64,000 nt of DNA from Salinibacter altiplanensis (GCF_002894645.1 NZ_NCQY01000009.1:190433-254432), one strand, 5' to 3'. Numbered from the stretch's first letter, positions 34,611 to 43,049 are shown. The notes: generated from the sequence alone by a model not told the origin. Made by a program: numbers and translations.

Positions 34611-35915
34611 CTACGCGTAAATTCCACGCATTCGGAGCGCCTCCGCCACCCGGCGAATGCCGACCACATACGCCGCAATCCGGAGCGACACGTCGTACTC
34701 GTCCGCCGCCGCGTAGACCTTGTCGAAGGCCTCCGTCATCATCCGGTCGAGGCGGCGGTTTACCTCCTCCTCGGTCCAGAAGAAGCCCTGTCGGTTCTGC
34801 ACCCATTCGAAGTAGGACGCCGTCACGCCCCCCGCGTTCGCCAGGATGTCTGGAACGACGAGCACCTCCTTGTCCGCCAAAATCTCATCGGCCTCCGGCC
34901 GGGTAGGCCCGTTTGCGCCTTCTGCTACGATGCGGGCACTGAGGCCTTCGGCAATCTCTCGATCGATCTGATCCTCCTTGGCCGCCGGCACGAGCACGTC
35001 TACGTCGAGCATCAGCAGCTCTTCGTTGGTGATGTGCTGTGCCTCTTCGTAGCCCGCCAGCGTGCCTCCGTTTTGCTGGGTGTAGGCCTGCATCGCCTTC
35101 AGGTCGAGGCCATTTTCGTCGTAGTATCCGCCCGTGATGTCGCTGACAGCCACCACGGTGCATCCCTGCTCGCCCAGCAGGTCGGCGGCCGTGGCCCCGA
35201 CGTTGCCAAAGCCCTGCACGGCCACGGTGCAGTCGCCCGGCGCGAGCCCGATCTGCTCCATCGCAGCAAGCGTCACGGTCATCACGCCCCGCCCGGTGGC
35301 CTGCCGGCGTCCCTTCGAGCCCCCCAGCCCGACCGGCTTGCCCGTTACGACGGCGTTTTCGGTCTGGCGGGCATGCATCGAGTACGTGTCCAGCACCCAC
35401 GCCATGATCTGCTCGTTCGTGTTCATGTCGGGGGCCGGAATGTCCTTGTCCGGGCCAAACACGTCGAACAAATCGGCGGTGTACCGACGCGTGAGCCGTT
35501 CCAGCTCCCCCGGACTCATCTCCTCCGGGTTGCACGTCACGCCCCCCTTTGCGCCCCCGAAGGGCAGATCTACCAACGAGCACTTCCACGTCATCCAACC
35601 GGCGAGCGCCTTCACCTCGTTCAGCGTCACGTCCGGGGCAAAGCGGATGCCGCCCTTGCTGGGCCCCAGGACGTTGTTGTGGATGACCCGGTACCCCTCG
35701 AACACCTTTACACGGCCCGAATCCATCTCCACGGGAACCGACGTCACGTGCATTCGGGCCGGGCGGCACAGGTACTCGTAGAAGCCGGGACTGAGCTCAA
35801 GAATTTCGGCGGCCACGTCAAACCGCTCCATCATGGACTGGAACGGGCTGTCGTGGTCGATCGGGGCCGGCTCGCGGTACGCCGATCGTTCGTAGACATC
35901 AAACTTGAACGGCAT
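34611..35915 (-). CDS. gdhA: Glutamate dehydrogenase
   Basis: 434 residues from the ATG at 35915 (MPFKFDVYERSAY); the frame continues open for 293 codons antisense-like upstream and is discarded. Catalyses reversible oxidative deamination of glutamate. GPSKGGIRFAPDV and LPFGGAKGGV carry the conserved substrate/catalytic lysines; APDMNTNEQIMAW is the conserved segment; VAVQGFGNVGATAADLL is the dinucleotide-binding Rossmann loop (G-x-G-x-x-A/G). The length is near the hexameric class. NAD or NADP specificity cannot be set from sequence alone. S. ruber has been reported to have more than one GDH. Divergent from the methyltransferase gene. Confidence 0.95.
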   Translation of the reverse strand: MPFKFDVYERSAYREPAPIDHDSPFQSMMERFDVAAEILELSPGFYEYLCRPARMHVTSVPVEMDSGRVKVFEGYRVIHNNVLGPSKGGIRFAPDVTLNEVKALAGWMTWKCSLVDLPFGGAKGGVTCNPEEMSPGELERLTRRYTADLFDVFGPDKDIPAPDMNTNEQIMAWVLDTYSMHARQTENAVVTGKPVGLGGSKGRRQATGRGVMTVTLAAMEQIGLAPGDCTVAVQGFGNVGATAADLLGEQGCTVVAVSDITGGYYDENGLDLKAMQAYTQQNGGTLAGYEEAQHITNEELLMLDVDVLVPAAKEDQIDREIAEGLSARIVAEGANGPTRPEADEILADKEVLVVPDILANAGGVTASYFEWVQNRQGFFWTEEEVNRRLDRMMTEAFDKVYAAADEYDVSLRIAAYVVGIRRVAEALRMRGIYA

Positions 35916-36140
35916 GGGGCGACGGAACACGGTGCGACGATAGTGAGAAGAGAACGTCTTCGTTCTCTTGAGGCAAGGGGACCGGAATGAGAAAGGGAAC
36001 CGGAGCAGGCAAGGTCCGGATTCTCCGTCAAAATGTCGAATGCCCGGCCTCCGTCTTTCAAAACGAGTGAACGATTTGCGGCGCCTCCAGTTGCCCGCCG
36101 CGCGTTCTGCCGTCTTCTTTCCCCTCTGTTGGTCACTTTC

Positions 36141-36929
36141 ATGCCGACGCCCCTGTCCAACCGCCGCCGCAAGGCCATCGCCGCCCTTACCCGCCGCCGG
36201 GGCCGCCGGCGCCACGACCGCACCCTCGTGGAAGGTCCTCGCGCCCTCCAGGCCGCCCTCGACGCGGAGGCCCCTCTCGTGGAGGTCGTCGTTACCCCGG
36301 CGGGCCTCAACGACCCGACCGTCCGGGGCCTTCTGGAGCAACTGTCGGTGTCTGTGTACGAGACGTCCCCCGATACGATGGCCGCCCTTGCCGACGTGGA
36401 GACGCCCCAGGGCATCGTGGCCGTGGCGGAGCGCCGCCTCCACGATCCCGCCACGGTGCCCGCACAGCTCGGCGATGTCGGCACCGTCCTTCTGCTGGAT
36501 GGGGTGCAGGACCCGGGCAATGTGGGCACGCTGCTCCGCACGGCCGCGTGGTTCGGGGCACAGGCCGTTGTGGCCGGGCCCGGCACCGCAGGCCTGTACG
36601 GCCCCAAAGTGATGCGTGCGGGGGCCGGGGGTCACTGGGCCCTGCACCTCGCCCGCACAGACGCCCCCGGCCCGCTCCTCGACCGCCTGCGCCGCCACGA
36701 CGCGGCCCTCTACGGCGCCGACCTCCAGGGCACCCGCGCCGACGCGTGGCGTCCCGCCCGCCCTTCTGCGCTCGTGCTGGGCAGTGAGGCCCACGGACTT
36801 AGCGCTGCCGTGCTCGACCGCCTCGACCTGACCGTTTCTCTCCCCGGCACCCCCAACCGTCCCGCCGCCGAGTCGCTCAACGTGGCCGTCGCCGGCGGCA
36901 TCCTCTTGTACGAATGGCTCGGTCTATGA
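36141..36929 (+). CDS. SpoU/TrmH-family RNA 2'-O-methyltransferase
   Basis: 262 residues from the ATG at 36141. SPOUT methyltransferase for 23S rRNA or tRNA. A substrate-binding N-terminal part (RRHDRTLVEGPRALQAAL) precedes the catalytic domain with motif 1 DGVQDPGNVGTLLRTAAW, motif 2 VLGSEAHGLS and motif 3 VSLPGTPNRPAAESLNVA. The arrangement resembles RlmB or the TsnR-like 23S methyltransferases. The target nucleotide is unknown. A terminator-like hairpin lies about 115 bases past the stop. Confidence 0.92.
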   Translation: MPTPLSNRRRKAIAALTRRRGRRRHDRTLVEGPRALQAALDAEAPLVEVVVTPAGLNDPTVRGLLEQLSVSVYETSPDTMAALADVETPQGIVAVAERRLHDPATVPAQLGDVGTVLLLDGVQDPGNVGTLLRTAAWFGAQAVVAGPGTAGLYGPKVMRAGAGGHWALHLARTDAPGPLLDRLRRHDAALYGADLQGTRADAWRPARPSALVLGSEAHGLSAAVLDRLDLTVSLPGTPNRPAAESLNVAVAGGILLYEWLGL

Positions 36930-37234
36930 CCGCGTGTCCGCCCCCCGACACGCACCAAAACATTAAGAAACGAGAAACGACGTTAGATCACAGGACGTCC
37001 GCGTGTCTACCGAGTGCATTTCATTTGGGGCGCATTTCTCCCAAAGCCCGGTCTCTTGGTGGGGGTCCGGGCTTTTTTCTTTGCCGGAACGGGATTTTTG
37101 CCCTCCTTTCCCGAACGATTCGTCTCACGTGGCCGCCCGATCAGTCGGTTCTCGGAAACGGCGACGATGCACGCGCATTGGGAACCGACGGTTGTCCACT
37201 TCACGTCTGTGTCCTTCATTCTTCTTTTGCCTCT
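36930..37234. other. 305-base intergenic region with a terminator
   Basis: Holds the hairpin at 37044-37077 and then about 155 bases before the small gene at 37235. No ORF with protein-like features seen. Confidence 0.5.
37044..37077 (+). terminator. Intrinsic terminator
   Basis: Stem AAGCCCGG (37044-37051) with CCGGGCTT (37067-37074), 15-base loop, continuing into a T run. Orientation fits the end of the methyltransferase transcript. Confidence 0.85.
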
Positions 37235-37489
37235 ATGCCCACCTATACAATCATTGGCTTCGAGAAGGACGGCTTTGATTCATTCTCGAGCGTCGCGACC
37301 GCCGACACCCCCACCGAGGCCGCCCAGAAAGCCATCCAGGATACGTTCATTAAGACCCAGGGCCGGCGCCCCCCCAACACCGAGGCCCTCGCCCAACTCG
37401 AAGACGAAACGGGACTCTTCGTGGTCGGCATCGTAGAGGGCGAGCACGACAACCTCAACGAGATCGTCGATCACTACGAGCAGTGGTAG
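37235..37489 (+). CDS. Small acidic protein of unknown function
   Basis: 84 residues from the ATG at 37235. Begins MPTYTIIGFEKDG and continues TADTPTEAAQKAIQDTFI, then ETGLFVVGIVEGEHDNL, ending DHYEQW. The pattern (beta strand, helix with alternating Ala, Ile, then a beta strand and acidic tail) suggests a compact alpha-beta fold. No signal, membrane segment or cysteine. Located between two terminator regions with its own upstream spacer, so it is expressed alone. I recognise no family. Confidence 0.75.
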   Translation: MPTYTIIGFEKDGFDSFSSVATADTPTEAAQKAIQDTFIKTQGRRPPNTEALAQLEDETGLFVVGIVEGEHDNLNEIVDHYEQW

Positions 37490-37838
37490 GCTACGTTACG
37501 TCCCGTGCCGCGTGGATGGCGCCCCACCCCAGCCAAGCCCTTCCCCCTGCCGTTCCCGTTGCGAGTGCGGCGCGGCGTCGGTGGACGCACGGCGTGCCAT
37601 CCCGCGCACGCTACCCAGGGCCCGGCTAATTTCTTCGGCGCCCCCCGACAGTCGGCCAGCGACCCGCCGTGGGGATTAAGAACGGCCGGGGGAACCAGCG
37701 CGCCGGGGGCGACGCCGTAGGTCTGTCGAAGCATGCCTGCGGGCGCACAACGCCCGTTCCGCGTTCGGGGCCGCCCCATCTGCCCGAAGCCGCCCCTCCT
37801 GTACGTTCAGCCGACACGCCCCGGGCCTCCGCGAGGGC
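37490..37838. other. 349-base GC-rich intergenic region
   Basis: Between two convergent genes. Several open frames on both strands lack protein-like composition. I see no riboswitch or RNA gene signature. Nothing further recognised. Confidence 0.5.
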
Positions 37839-38399
37839 CTACGACCACCAGGCCCACCGGCCGATGCGGACTGCGGAGGCCACGACGTACGCCCCGTAGA
37901 CCAGCAGTCCGATGGCGGCAGCGTCGCCGAGGGTTGCGGGGTCCACTGACGGATGGAGCGCCCGGTGCAGCTCTCGTGGGGGCTCCAGCCAGGCCGCACA
38001 GACGGGGCTCTCCGCCCCCTCCCAGACGCACCGAAGCGCGGGCACGCTGAGCAGCAGGCTCGCGCCGCAGAGGACCGTGGCCCCGATCCGCCAGCGCCGG
38101 AACCAGGTTGCCACTGCACTCGCGCCCAGGGGCGCCCGCCCCGCCACGAAGAGCCCATCGCCGACGTGGAGCGCAAGGGGAATCAGCACAAGGGCGACGG
38201 GGCCCGCCACGAAGGCCCCCGGGCGGCCGTCGATCAGCAGGTAGACCGTCCCCATGAGCAGCGACGAGGCCCGCCAGTAGGCCAGAAGGCGCCCCCGCAC
38301 CGCGGGCCGCCGCACGGCCGCAGCGAGGAGCCCCAGCGGCGCGACGACCAGCAGCGCCGTGGCGAGAACAAAATCGAGACGGATGAGGACGGGGAGCAC
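37839..38399 (-). CDS. Multi-span membrane protein (possibly DUF3177-like)
   Basis: 186 residues with five or so membrane segments: FVLATALLVVAPLGLLAAAV, ASSLLMGTVYLL, AGPVALVLIPLALHV, GATVLCGASLLLSVPAL and a C-terminal GDAAAIGLLVYGAYVVASAV. A short loop of tryptophans ends the protein (GRWAWWS). The layout, with LRLDF at the N terminus and the LAYWRASSLLMGTVYL segment, reminds me of the DUF3177 proteins of cyanobacteria, but this is an impression only. Its neighbour on the same strand is the restriction remnant. Confidence 0.6.
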   Translation of the reverse strand: MLPVLIRLDFVLATALLVVAPLGLLAAAVRRPAVRGRLLAYWRASSLLMGTVYLLIDGRPGAFVAGPVALVLIPLALHVGDGLFVAGRAPLGASAVATWFRRWRIGATVLCGASLLLSVPALRCVWEGAESPVCAAWLEPPRELHRALHPSVDPATLGDAAAIGLLVYGAYVVASAVRIGRWAWWS

Positions 38400-38581
38400 A
38401 GTATAGCGTGCCGTGTCGAACGATTAGCCACGAATCCTAGGGGACACAGAGGCGAGCCCCTTCAGAAAATGCAGAGAGGACGACATGATAAGCCCATTTC
38501 TGTCCACTACCATCGTGCCTCAAGACGTGTCTGTACTTTTTTATGGACTCAGGGTGCGTTTCCGAAATATCTCCTTGCACC

Positions 38582-39396
38582 TCAGGCCGTCGTCTCATAG
38601 AAATTGTCGTCAGGGCCATAGTACTTGTCATAAACGTGCTCGTAGATAGCGTTGCCCTTTTTCTTATAAACCTTGGTCTCGTACGAGTGGGGAAGGTATT
38701 CGTCGAGGACTTTCTCGATCGCCATCCGGACTGCAGAACGCGCCTGTTGCTTTTCGCGCCAGTCGACGACGAGCTTTTCGTTCTTGGGGGAGGGCCGCCC
38801 GCATGTTGCCCGCAAACACGTCGTACTGCGAGCGGTGCGCTTCGTCGGTCCTCACGATGACGTCGGACCGGTCGGACAGCTGTGGGTATTCCTCGCCGCC
38901 CTCGGTCCGAAACTTCTGAATGAGCGTGAGCAGCACGCGGAGGTCCTGGCCGCTCTGGGCGCGCACCTGCTCCTCGGGTTCGGTGAGCACGCCGGCCCGG
39001 GCAAAGGTCTTGTAGATCTGGTCGTCGAGATTGATGCGGTCGGTAACAACCAGGAACGTCCAGTTGCCTTCAAGAGTGCGCTGCACCTTCTGTGAGCTGT
39101 GAGAAAAACACCATCGAGATGCTCTTGCCGCTCCCCTGCGTGTGCCAGAAGACGCCGAGGCGGAAGTCGTTCTCAAACGGGTAGCGCCAATCGATCATGT
39201 CCGCCCGCCGCTCGACCTCCTGTCCCGTTTCGTCGCGCACGGTGACGGGAATCCCGTCTTTCAGCAGATGGTAGACCTGCCGGTTGGCGCGGGCCAGGGA
39301 GAGGGAGCTTCGCCCCTGCGTGAGCTTGGCGACGGCCTGGTTGAACGCGTCCGCCGGATCCTAAACAAGCGTCTCTTCGCGGAACGGATTGGACAT
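38582..39396 (-). pseudogene. hsdR: Type I restriction endonuclease subunit R (hsdR) remnant
   Basis: Collapsed remnant of about 270 codons from a gene that is normally near 1,000. The start ATG at 39396 opens MSNPFREETLV and then hits an in-frame TAG at 39361-39363. The same frame continues with ARANRQVYHLLKDGIPV, jumps from DWRYPFENDF straight to LGVFWHTQGSGKSIS (Walker A), implying loss of the nuclease core between. A 7-base tandem duplication CTGTGAG at 39090-39103 then shifts the frame; removing one copy restores the reading FFSQKVQRTLEGNWTF. The helicase motif DEAHRSQYD follows in the second frame. The end (KNEKLVVDWREKQQARSAVR onward, to 38582) is in a third frame. No hsdS or hsdM is adjacent. 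Confidence 0.88.
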
Positions 39397-39410
39397 GCAA
39401 CTTTCCTACT

Positions 39411-39443
39411 CTGTGTGCGCAGAGATCGGCGATGTGCGCACAG
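39411..39443. repeat. Imperfect inverted repeat after the RAYT gene
   Basis: CTGTGTGCGCA and TGTGCGCACAG are complementary with a two-base bulge, around an 11-base spacer. It sits between the hsdR start and the RAYT stop, where REP-type hairpins are expected. Confidence 0.5.
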
Positions 39444-39493
39444 AAACGGTGGGGGAAGGTTTCCGTCTCGGCAAGCGGCCGACCGCGATTCGA

Positions 39494-40186
39494 TCAGGCG
39501 TCGGAAAAATGCCGGTCGTCGGTCCAGGTTGTCGGGTTCCGGTAGATGTACCGGCGCACCGCCGTCCATTCGCGGCGGTTGCGGACGATCCGGTCGTAAT
39601 ACCGGGATTGCCACCCAAAATCGGGGAAGGACGACGCCCGGATGCGTTTGGTGCATACCGATTTGTATTGGCCGATGATAGCCCCCAACGAATGGGCGCG
39701 CAACCGAAATTCGTCGTTCGGTTTATCCGTGTTTTTCTGCGTAGATGCGTCTCGCGGAGACGCATCTACGGGAACGGATTTTGGCGAATTGGACTGGGCG
39801 TGGCGGGACGCATCTACACCGTCGGAATTGCCAACATCACCCGCGGTGTTTGATCCGTCGCATTCGGATGCATCCGTGCCGGTGGCGTCGTCGTGACCGG
39901 GCGATGCGGTGGTAATTCCAATCAATCCATGCACGTGATTTGGCATGACGATCCACGCCCCCAACCGCACGTACGGGCGGACTTCCGGCGTGCGCCGCCC
40001 TTCCTGCGCCGCGATGCATCCAGCGGGCGACAATCCGACGAGGCCGTTCCGGACCGCACCGAAATACGGGATTCGATTGTGGGTGCAGATCGTCACGAAA
40101 TACCACGCCGAACGGCGGTAGTCCCAACCGTCGAGCCGAATCGTATCCGAGCGGTAGCCGCGGTACCGGCGGTCGGGGGTGGACAT
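39494..40186 (-). CDS. RAYT/REP-associated tyrosine transposase (Y1 transposase family)
   Basis: 230 residues from the ATG at 40186; a longer frame to 40231 is not needed. Rolling-circle-type Y1 enzyme: N-terminal YRRSAWYFVTICTHNR, the HUH-like motif MPNHVHGLIGI (His84 and His86) and the catalytic Tyr of IIGQYKSVCTKRI (about Tyr174), ending RRYIYRNPTTW. Residues about 93-157 are a low-complexity insert rich in Asp, Ala and Ser (VDASPRDAST and similar), not part of the typical fold, and encoded by a palindrome. The core motifs look complete, so the enzyme may be active. Solitary in the accessory pocket. Confidence 0.85.
   Translation of the reverse strand: MSTPDRRYRGYRSDTIRLDGWDYRRSAWYFVTICTHNRIPYFGAVRNGLVGLSPAGCIAAQEGRRTPEVRPYVRLGAWIVMPNHVHGLIGITTASPGHDDATGTDASECDGSNTAGDVGNSDGVDASRHAQSNSPKSVPVDASPRDASTQKNTDKPNDEFRLRAHSLGAIIGQYKSVCTKRIRASSFPDFGWQSRYYDRIVRNRREWTAVRRYIYRNPTTWTDDRHFSDA
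39741..39769. repeat. Perfect palindrome inside the RAYT coding sequence
   Basis: 13-bp arms around a 3-base centre: GTAGATGCGTCTC - GCG - GAGACGCATCTAC. It encodes VDASPRDAST on the transposase strand. A second half copy (GACGCATCTAC) lies at 39807-39817. Confidence 0.9.
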
Positions 40187-40275
40187 GAGGCCGAGAATAA
40201 GTCTGAAGAGACAGGCCTCGTATAGACACACGGTCGCTGCCGCGCATAACCTCGCACCGGGGACGGCAGGACGGT

Positions 40276-40598
40276 TCAGTTCGCGTGCCGCTCCATAAAT
40301 CCGGCAAGCCGATCCTGATTCCCCTTTAGATTCGAGAAGAGCGTGCCCGCGATGTCCATAAATTTCGTCAACTGGTTGTCGCTAATCTCCCGGACATCCT
40401 CGAAGACGCCGGCGGAATCATACTCTAATCCCCACTGCTCGTATTTAAGAAGATGGTGGCGTCCCCCACTCGTGTATTCGTGTTGAGGGCAAAGAGGAAG
40501 AGGGGACGATGATTCGGGACCGAAATGCCTTCAGGAAGTCCATCCACTCGTCTCAGCGCTTCCTCGAAAAGGGCACGCGGGACCTCTTCCAAGTCCAT
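40276..40598 (-). pseudogene. Frameshifted small gene of unknown function
   Basis: Short ORF MDLEEVPRALFEEALRRVDG starting at the ATG at 40598 and stopping at 40425. From about 40450 a second frame continues coherently (LKYEQWGLEYDSAGVFED, then SDNQLTKFMDIAGTLFSNL, ending MERHAN) to a stop at 40276-40278. The joined reading gives a plausible soluble protein of about 107 residues; a single-base slip near the TTCTTAAATACG stretch would explain the break. I cannot exclude that two small ORFs are real. Not recognised. It is 23 bases after the small membrane peptide. Confidence 0.5.
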
Positions 40599-40621
40599 TC
40601 TGACACTCCTACTGATAGCCC

Positions 40622-40771
40622 TCAGACCACAAGCAAATTGTAAAGGGCCCGACTCAAATCTTTACGTTCCCGGTTCTTTCGGTAGAGCCAGACGACCAGC
40701 CCCAGTAGAAGAGCAAACGAGGTACCGAGTGCTGTGGGTATCGATTCGGCAAGTACGGTGCCCCAGTTCAT
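40622..40771 (-). CDS. Small single-span membrane protein
   Basis: 49 residues: MNWGTVLAESIPTALG, then a hydrophobic helix TSFALLLGLVVWLY and a charged cytoplasmic tail RKNRERKDLSRALYNLLVV. Start at 40771 has an AGGTAG ribosome-binding site directly upstream. Probably expressed. Unknown function; comparable small peptides include toxins and membrane regulators, but no evidence supports either here. Confidence 0.55.
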   Translation of the reverse strand: MNWGTVLAESIPTALGTSFALLLGLVVWLYRKNRERKDLSRALYNLLVV

Positions 40772-40941
40772 CTACCTGCAATGCGGGAGTTGGAGAGCGC
40801 CTTCGAACCAACTGCCAGTCGCGGCACCGGAAAGACGTGCAGGTTAACAGAAGTCCCGACCCACAGTCGAAATTGTTATACCAGTGTTGTCCCCACAAAC
40901 ACGTACACCCCTGCAGTGCAGGGGCTTGTGAATAAAACCAG

Positions 40942-41015
40942 TGGGCCCTCCTGGATTTGAACCAGGGACCTCTCGCGTGTGAGGCGAGCGCTCTAAACCG
41001 CTGAGCTAAGAGCCC
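40942..41015 (-). tRNA. tRNA-Val (anticodon CAC)
   Basis: 74-base cloverleaf on the minus strand: acceptor stem GGGCTCT pairing with AGGGCCC, D-stem GCTC/GAGC, anticodon stem CTCGC/GCGAG with loop CTCACAC giving anticodon CAC (reads GUG), T stem CCTGG/CCAGG with the loop TTCAAAT. CCA is not encoded. All stems close and the invariant loop bases are in place. Confidence 0.95.
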
Positions 41016-41094
41016 GTTCTGTATGTTGGAAGTACTCAACGGAGGCGAACAGACGGTGTTCGGCCAAGATGACGCAAAGTCGCCCGCGTCCGTC

Positions 41095-41736
41095 TCAGCG
41101 CTCCCCGGCCGTCATGAACGTGGACGCCGCACGGCTCGTGTCCATGCGCGGCCCCGACGCGCCCGCCGGGAACGTGAAGGAACTGCCCCCTGGCGAGACC
41201 GACGAGAGGGGCGATGCGCGCCCCGGATCGGCGGCATTCGGACGCGGCGGCGCTTCCCCCCGCTCACCCTCCGACGGCGTGTCGGTTCGCTCGACCGCGG
41301 TGGCCAGCCCGGACGACAGGGTGGCCGGCTCCACCAGCACCGACCCGGCGAGGAACCCCACGACGAGGGCGACGGCGATGGACGAGGCGAGCCCCACGGC
41401 CACAGCCGACCGGCTGGTCCCTTCCGCCGAGACCAACTCCGGGGCAGCCCCTCGAAGCACGTCGTCCTCGACATCCCGTGTGGACTCCATCGCGGACGGT
41501 TCCGACGTCGCTCCTTCGTTGTCGCCCCCCCCACAAAGCAACTCACGCGTCTGACGGAGGCGCTCCACATGGGCCTTCAAATCAGGATTGGCCTCCACGT
41601 ACTGCTCGAACACGGCCTCAACCGAGGGGTCCATCGTCCCGTCCACGTACTCGCAGAGCCACTCGTGGAGCCACTCGTAGGAGGGGGCCCCGTCGCCGGA
41701 CGCCTCTCCGTCAAAGGGTCGTTCAGGGAACCGCAT
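41095..41736 (-). CDS. Anti-sigma-factor-like single-span membrane protein
   Basis: 213 residues. The N terminus (SYEWLHEWLCEYVDGTMDPS) matches the anti-sigma domain pattern (short acidic/helix followed by EYVDGxM and later ANPDLKAHVERLRQTRELLC). A membrane segment (VGLASSIAVALVVGFLAGSVL) follows near residue 120, then a Ser/Thr/Pro-rich, presumably periplasmic region. It lacks a clear HxxxCxxC zinc motif. No sigma gene is adjacent (the upstream 269 bases and holA on the far side are unrelated), so the partner is unknown. Fits a membrane anti-sigma regulator, with moderate confidence. Confidence 0.6.
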   Translation of the reverse strand: MRFPERPFDGEASGDGAPSYEWLHEWLCEYVDGTMDPSVEAVFEQYVEANPDLKAHVERLRQTRELLCGGGDNEGATSEPSAMESTRDVEDDVLRGAAPELVSAEGTSRSAVAVGLASSIAVALVVGFLAGSVLVEPATLSSGLATAVERTDTPSEGERGEAPPRPNAADPGRASPLSSVSPGGSSFTFPAGASGPRMDTSRAASTFMTAGER

Positions 41737-42005
41737 AGAGCAATGATTCGCCGGGTGTGCGTCTTGCGTTGGCGACGCCGATGCGAGGCGCTCCGTCGCA
41801 CGAGATCGCCTTCTCAGCCCTCCGCGGAGTGGGCCGGACGGTTTCCCCTGTACGGTGCGCTCGCACAGCACAATTTCGAAGGAAAGAGCGTCGCCGGTAC
41901 GTATTCGACTGTCCACGCCTTGTTTCCGTGAATTCCGGGCCTGACCGGCGCAAACGGCCCTGGTCGGCACCATGGGGACGAGACTGTCTTCCGGAAACCG
42001 CCCCT

Positions 42006-43049
42006 CTACGCCGCCGCTGGACGGGCATCCGGAGGAAGCAGCCGCCGCAACAGAAGCGTCATGACGAGCGAGGCCTCGCGGGACGCCCCGCCTTTGAGCT
42101 CGTAGTCCGCCGCCACGAGGGCCGAGTAGGCATCGGCGATGGCCGAGCGGTCGTAGCGCTGGGCGGCGTGCTTGTACTCCTCCACGAAATAGGGGCTGAC
42201 CCCGATGTAGCCGGCAAGGTCATACTTGTTTTCGCGCAGCGCCCCGGGCTTCTGCAGCTTCCAGAGCTTGTCGACGTAGCCATTCAGCACCGCCACCATC
42301 ATGATGGCCTCGCTGCGGGGGTTGGAGGCCTGCTGCAGGATGCGGTCGACGATGCGCTGGGCGTCGGCGGGACGCCCCTCCCCAAGCGCGCTCTGCAACT
42401 CAAAGACGTTAAAGTCACGCGTCTGGCCACTGGCGGCGAGCACGTCGTCGGCCGTGAGCCGTGTGGCATCGCCGGCAAACGTGATGAGCTTCTCAATCTC
42501 GCTGGCGGCCCGCTGCAGGTCGGTCCCCACGTAGTCGGCCAGCATCTGGACGGCCTTCGGCTTGATCTCATAGCCCTGGCCCTGCACGTAGTCCTGAATC
42601 CAGCCCGGCATCTCGTTGTCGTACGGCGACTCGAACTCGGACCACGTGGCGTGCTCCTTCAGCGCGCGGTACGGGTGGGCACTCAGGTTCGGCTTACCGG
42701 TGCAGACAAGCAGGACGATGGCCTTCGGGTTGGGCTGGGAGGCGTAGTCCTTGAACTGGCGGTTGTTCGCAAGCTTCTCGAACTCGCGCACGACAACAAC
42801 GCGCCGGGGGGCGCCGGCCGGAAAGCCCTGACACAGCCCAATCACCTCCGAGGCCTCGGTCTCCGACCCGTACACGACGTCGAGGTTGAAGTCATGCTGG
42901 CTCGGGTCGAGCGCCTCTTCGATGAGCAGCTCCTGAAGCTCGTCGGCAAGGAACGTTTCGTCCCCAAAGAAGAAGTAGAGGGGCTGAAAGTTGTGGTGCC
43001 GGAAGGCCGTGGCCAGATCGTCGTAGGACGGGCCTGTGTCTTTTGCCAT
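42006..43049 (-). CDS. holA: DNA polymerase III subunit delta
   Basis: 347 residues. Clamp-loader subunit that opens the beta clamp. N-terminal segments YFFGDETFLADELQELL and VVREFEKLANNR, then the AAA-like RPNLSAH... region, and the late RSEAIMMVAVLNGYVDKLWKL helix match the delta subunit. No Walker A, as expected for delta. Length and fold agree with bacterial HolA. Upstream is a DinB-like gene on the same strand. Confidence 0.92.
   Translation of the reverse strand: MAKDTGPSYDDLATAFRHHNFQPLYFFFGDETFLADELQELLIEEALDPSQHDFNLDVVYGSETEASEVIGLCQGFPAGAPRRVVVVREFEKLANNRQFKDYASQPNPKAIVLLVCTGKPNLSAHPYRALKEHATWSEFESPYDNEMPGWIQDYVQGQGYEIKPKAVQMLADYVGTDLQRAASEIEKLITFAGDATRLTADDVLAASGQTRDFNVFELQSALGEGRPADAQRIVDRILQQASNPRSEAIMMVAVLNGYVDKLWKLQKPGALRENKYDLAGYIGVSPYFVEEYKHAAQRYDRSAIADAYSALVAADYELKGGASREASLVMTLLLRRLLPPDARPAAA

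Noticed and set aside
37490-37838. GC-rich spacer checked for a cobalamin riboswitch or other RNA
   Set aside because: None of the conserved riboswitch boxes are present on either strand.
40908-40924. CCCCTGCAGTGCAGGGG hairpin next to tRNA-Val considered as a terminator
   Set aside because: No T tract on the tRNA strand; could be a chance palindrome.
40525-40935. 136-codon plus-strand frame in the accessory pocket
   Set aside because: Opposite strand carries better-supported small ORFs with a ribosome-binding site; the plus frame runs toward the tRNA with no family-like segments.
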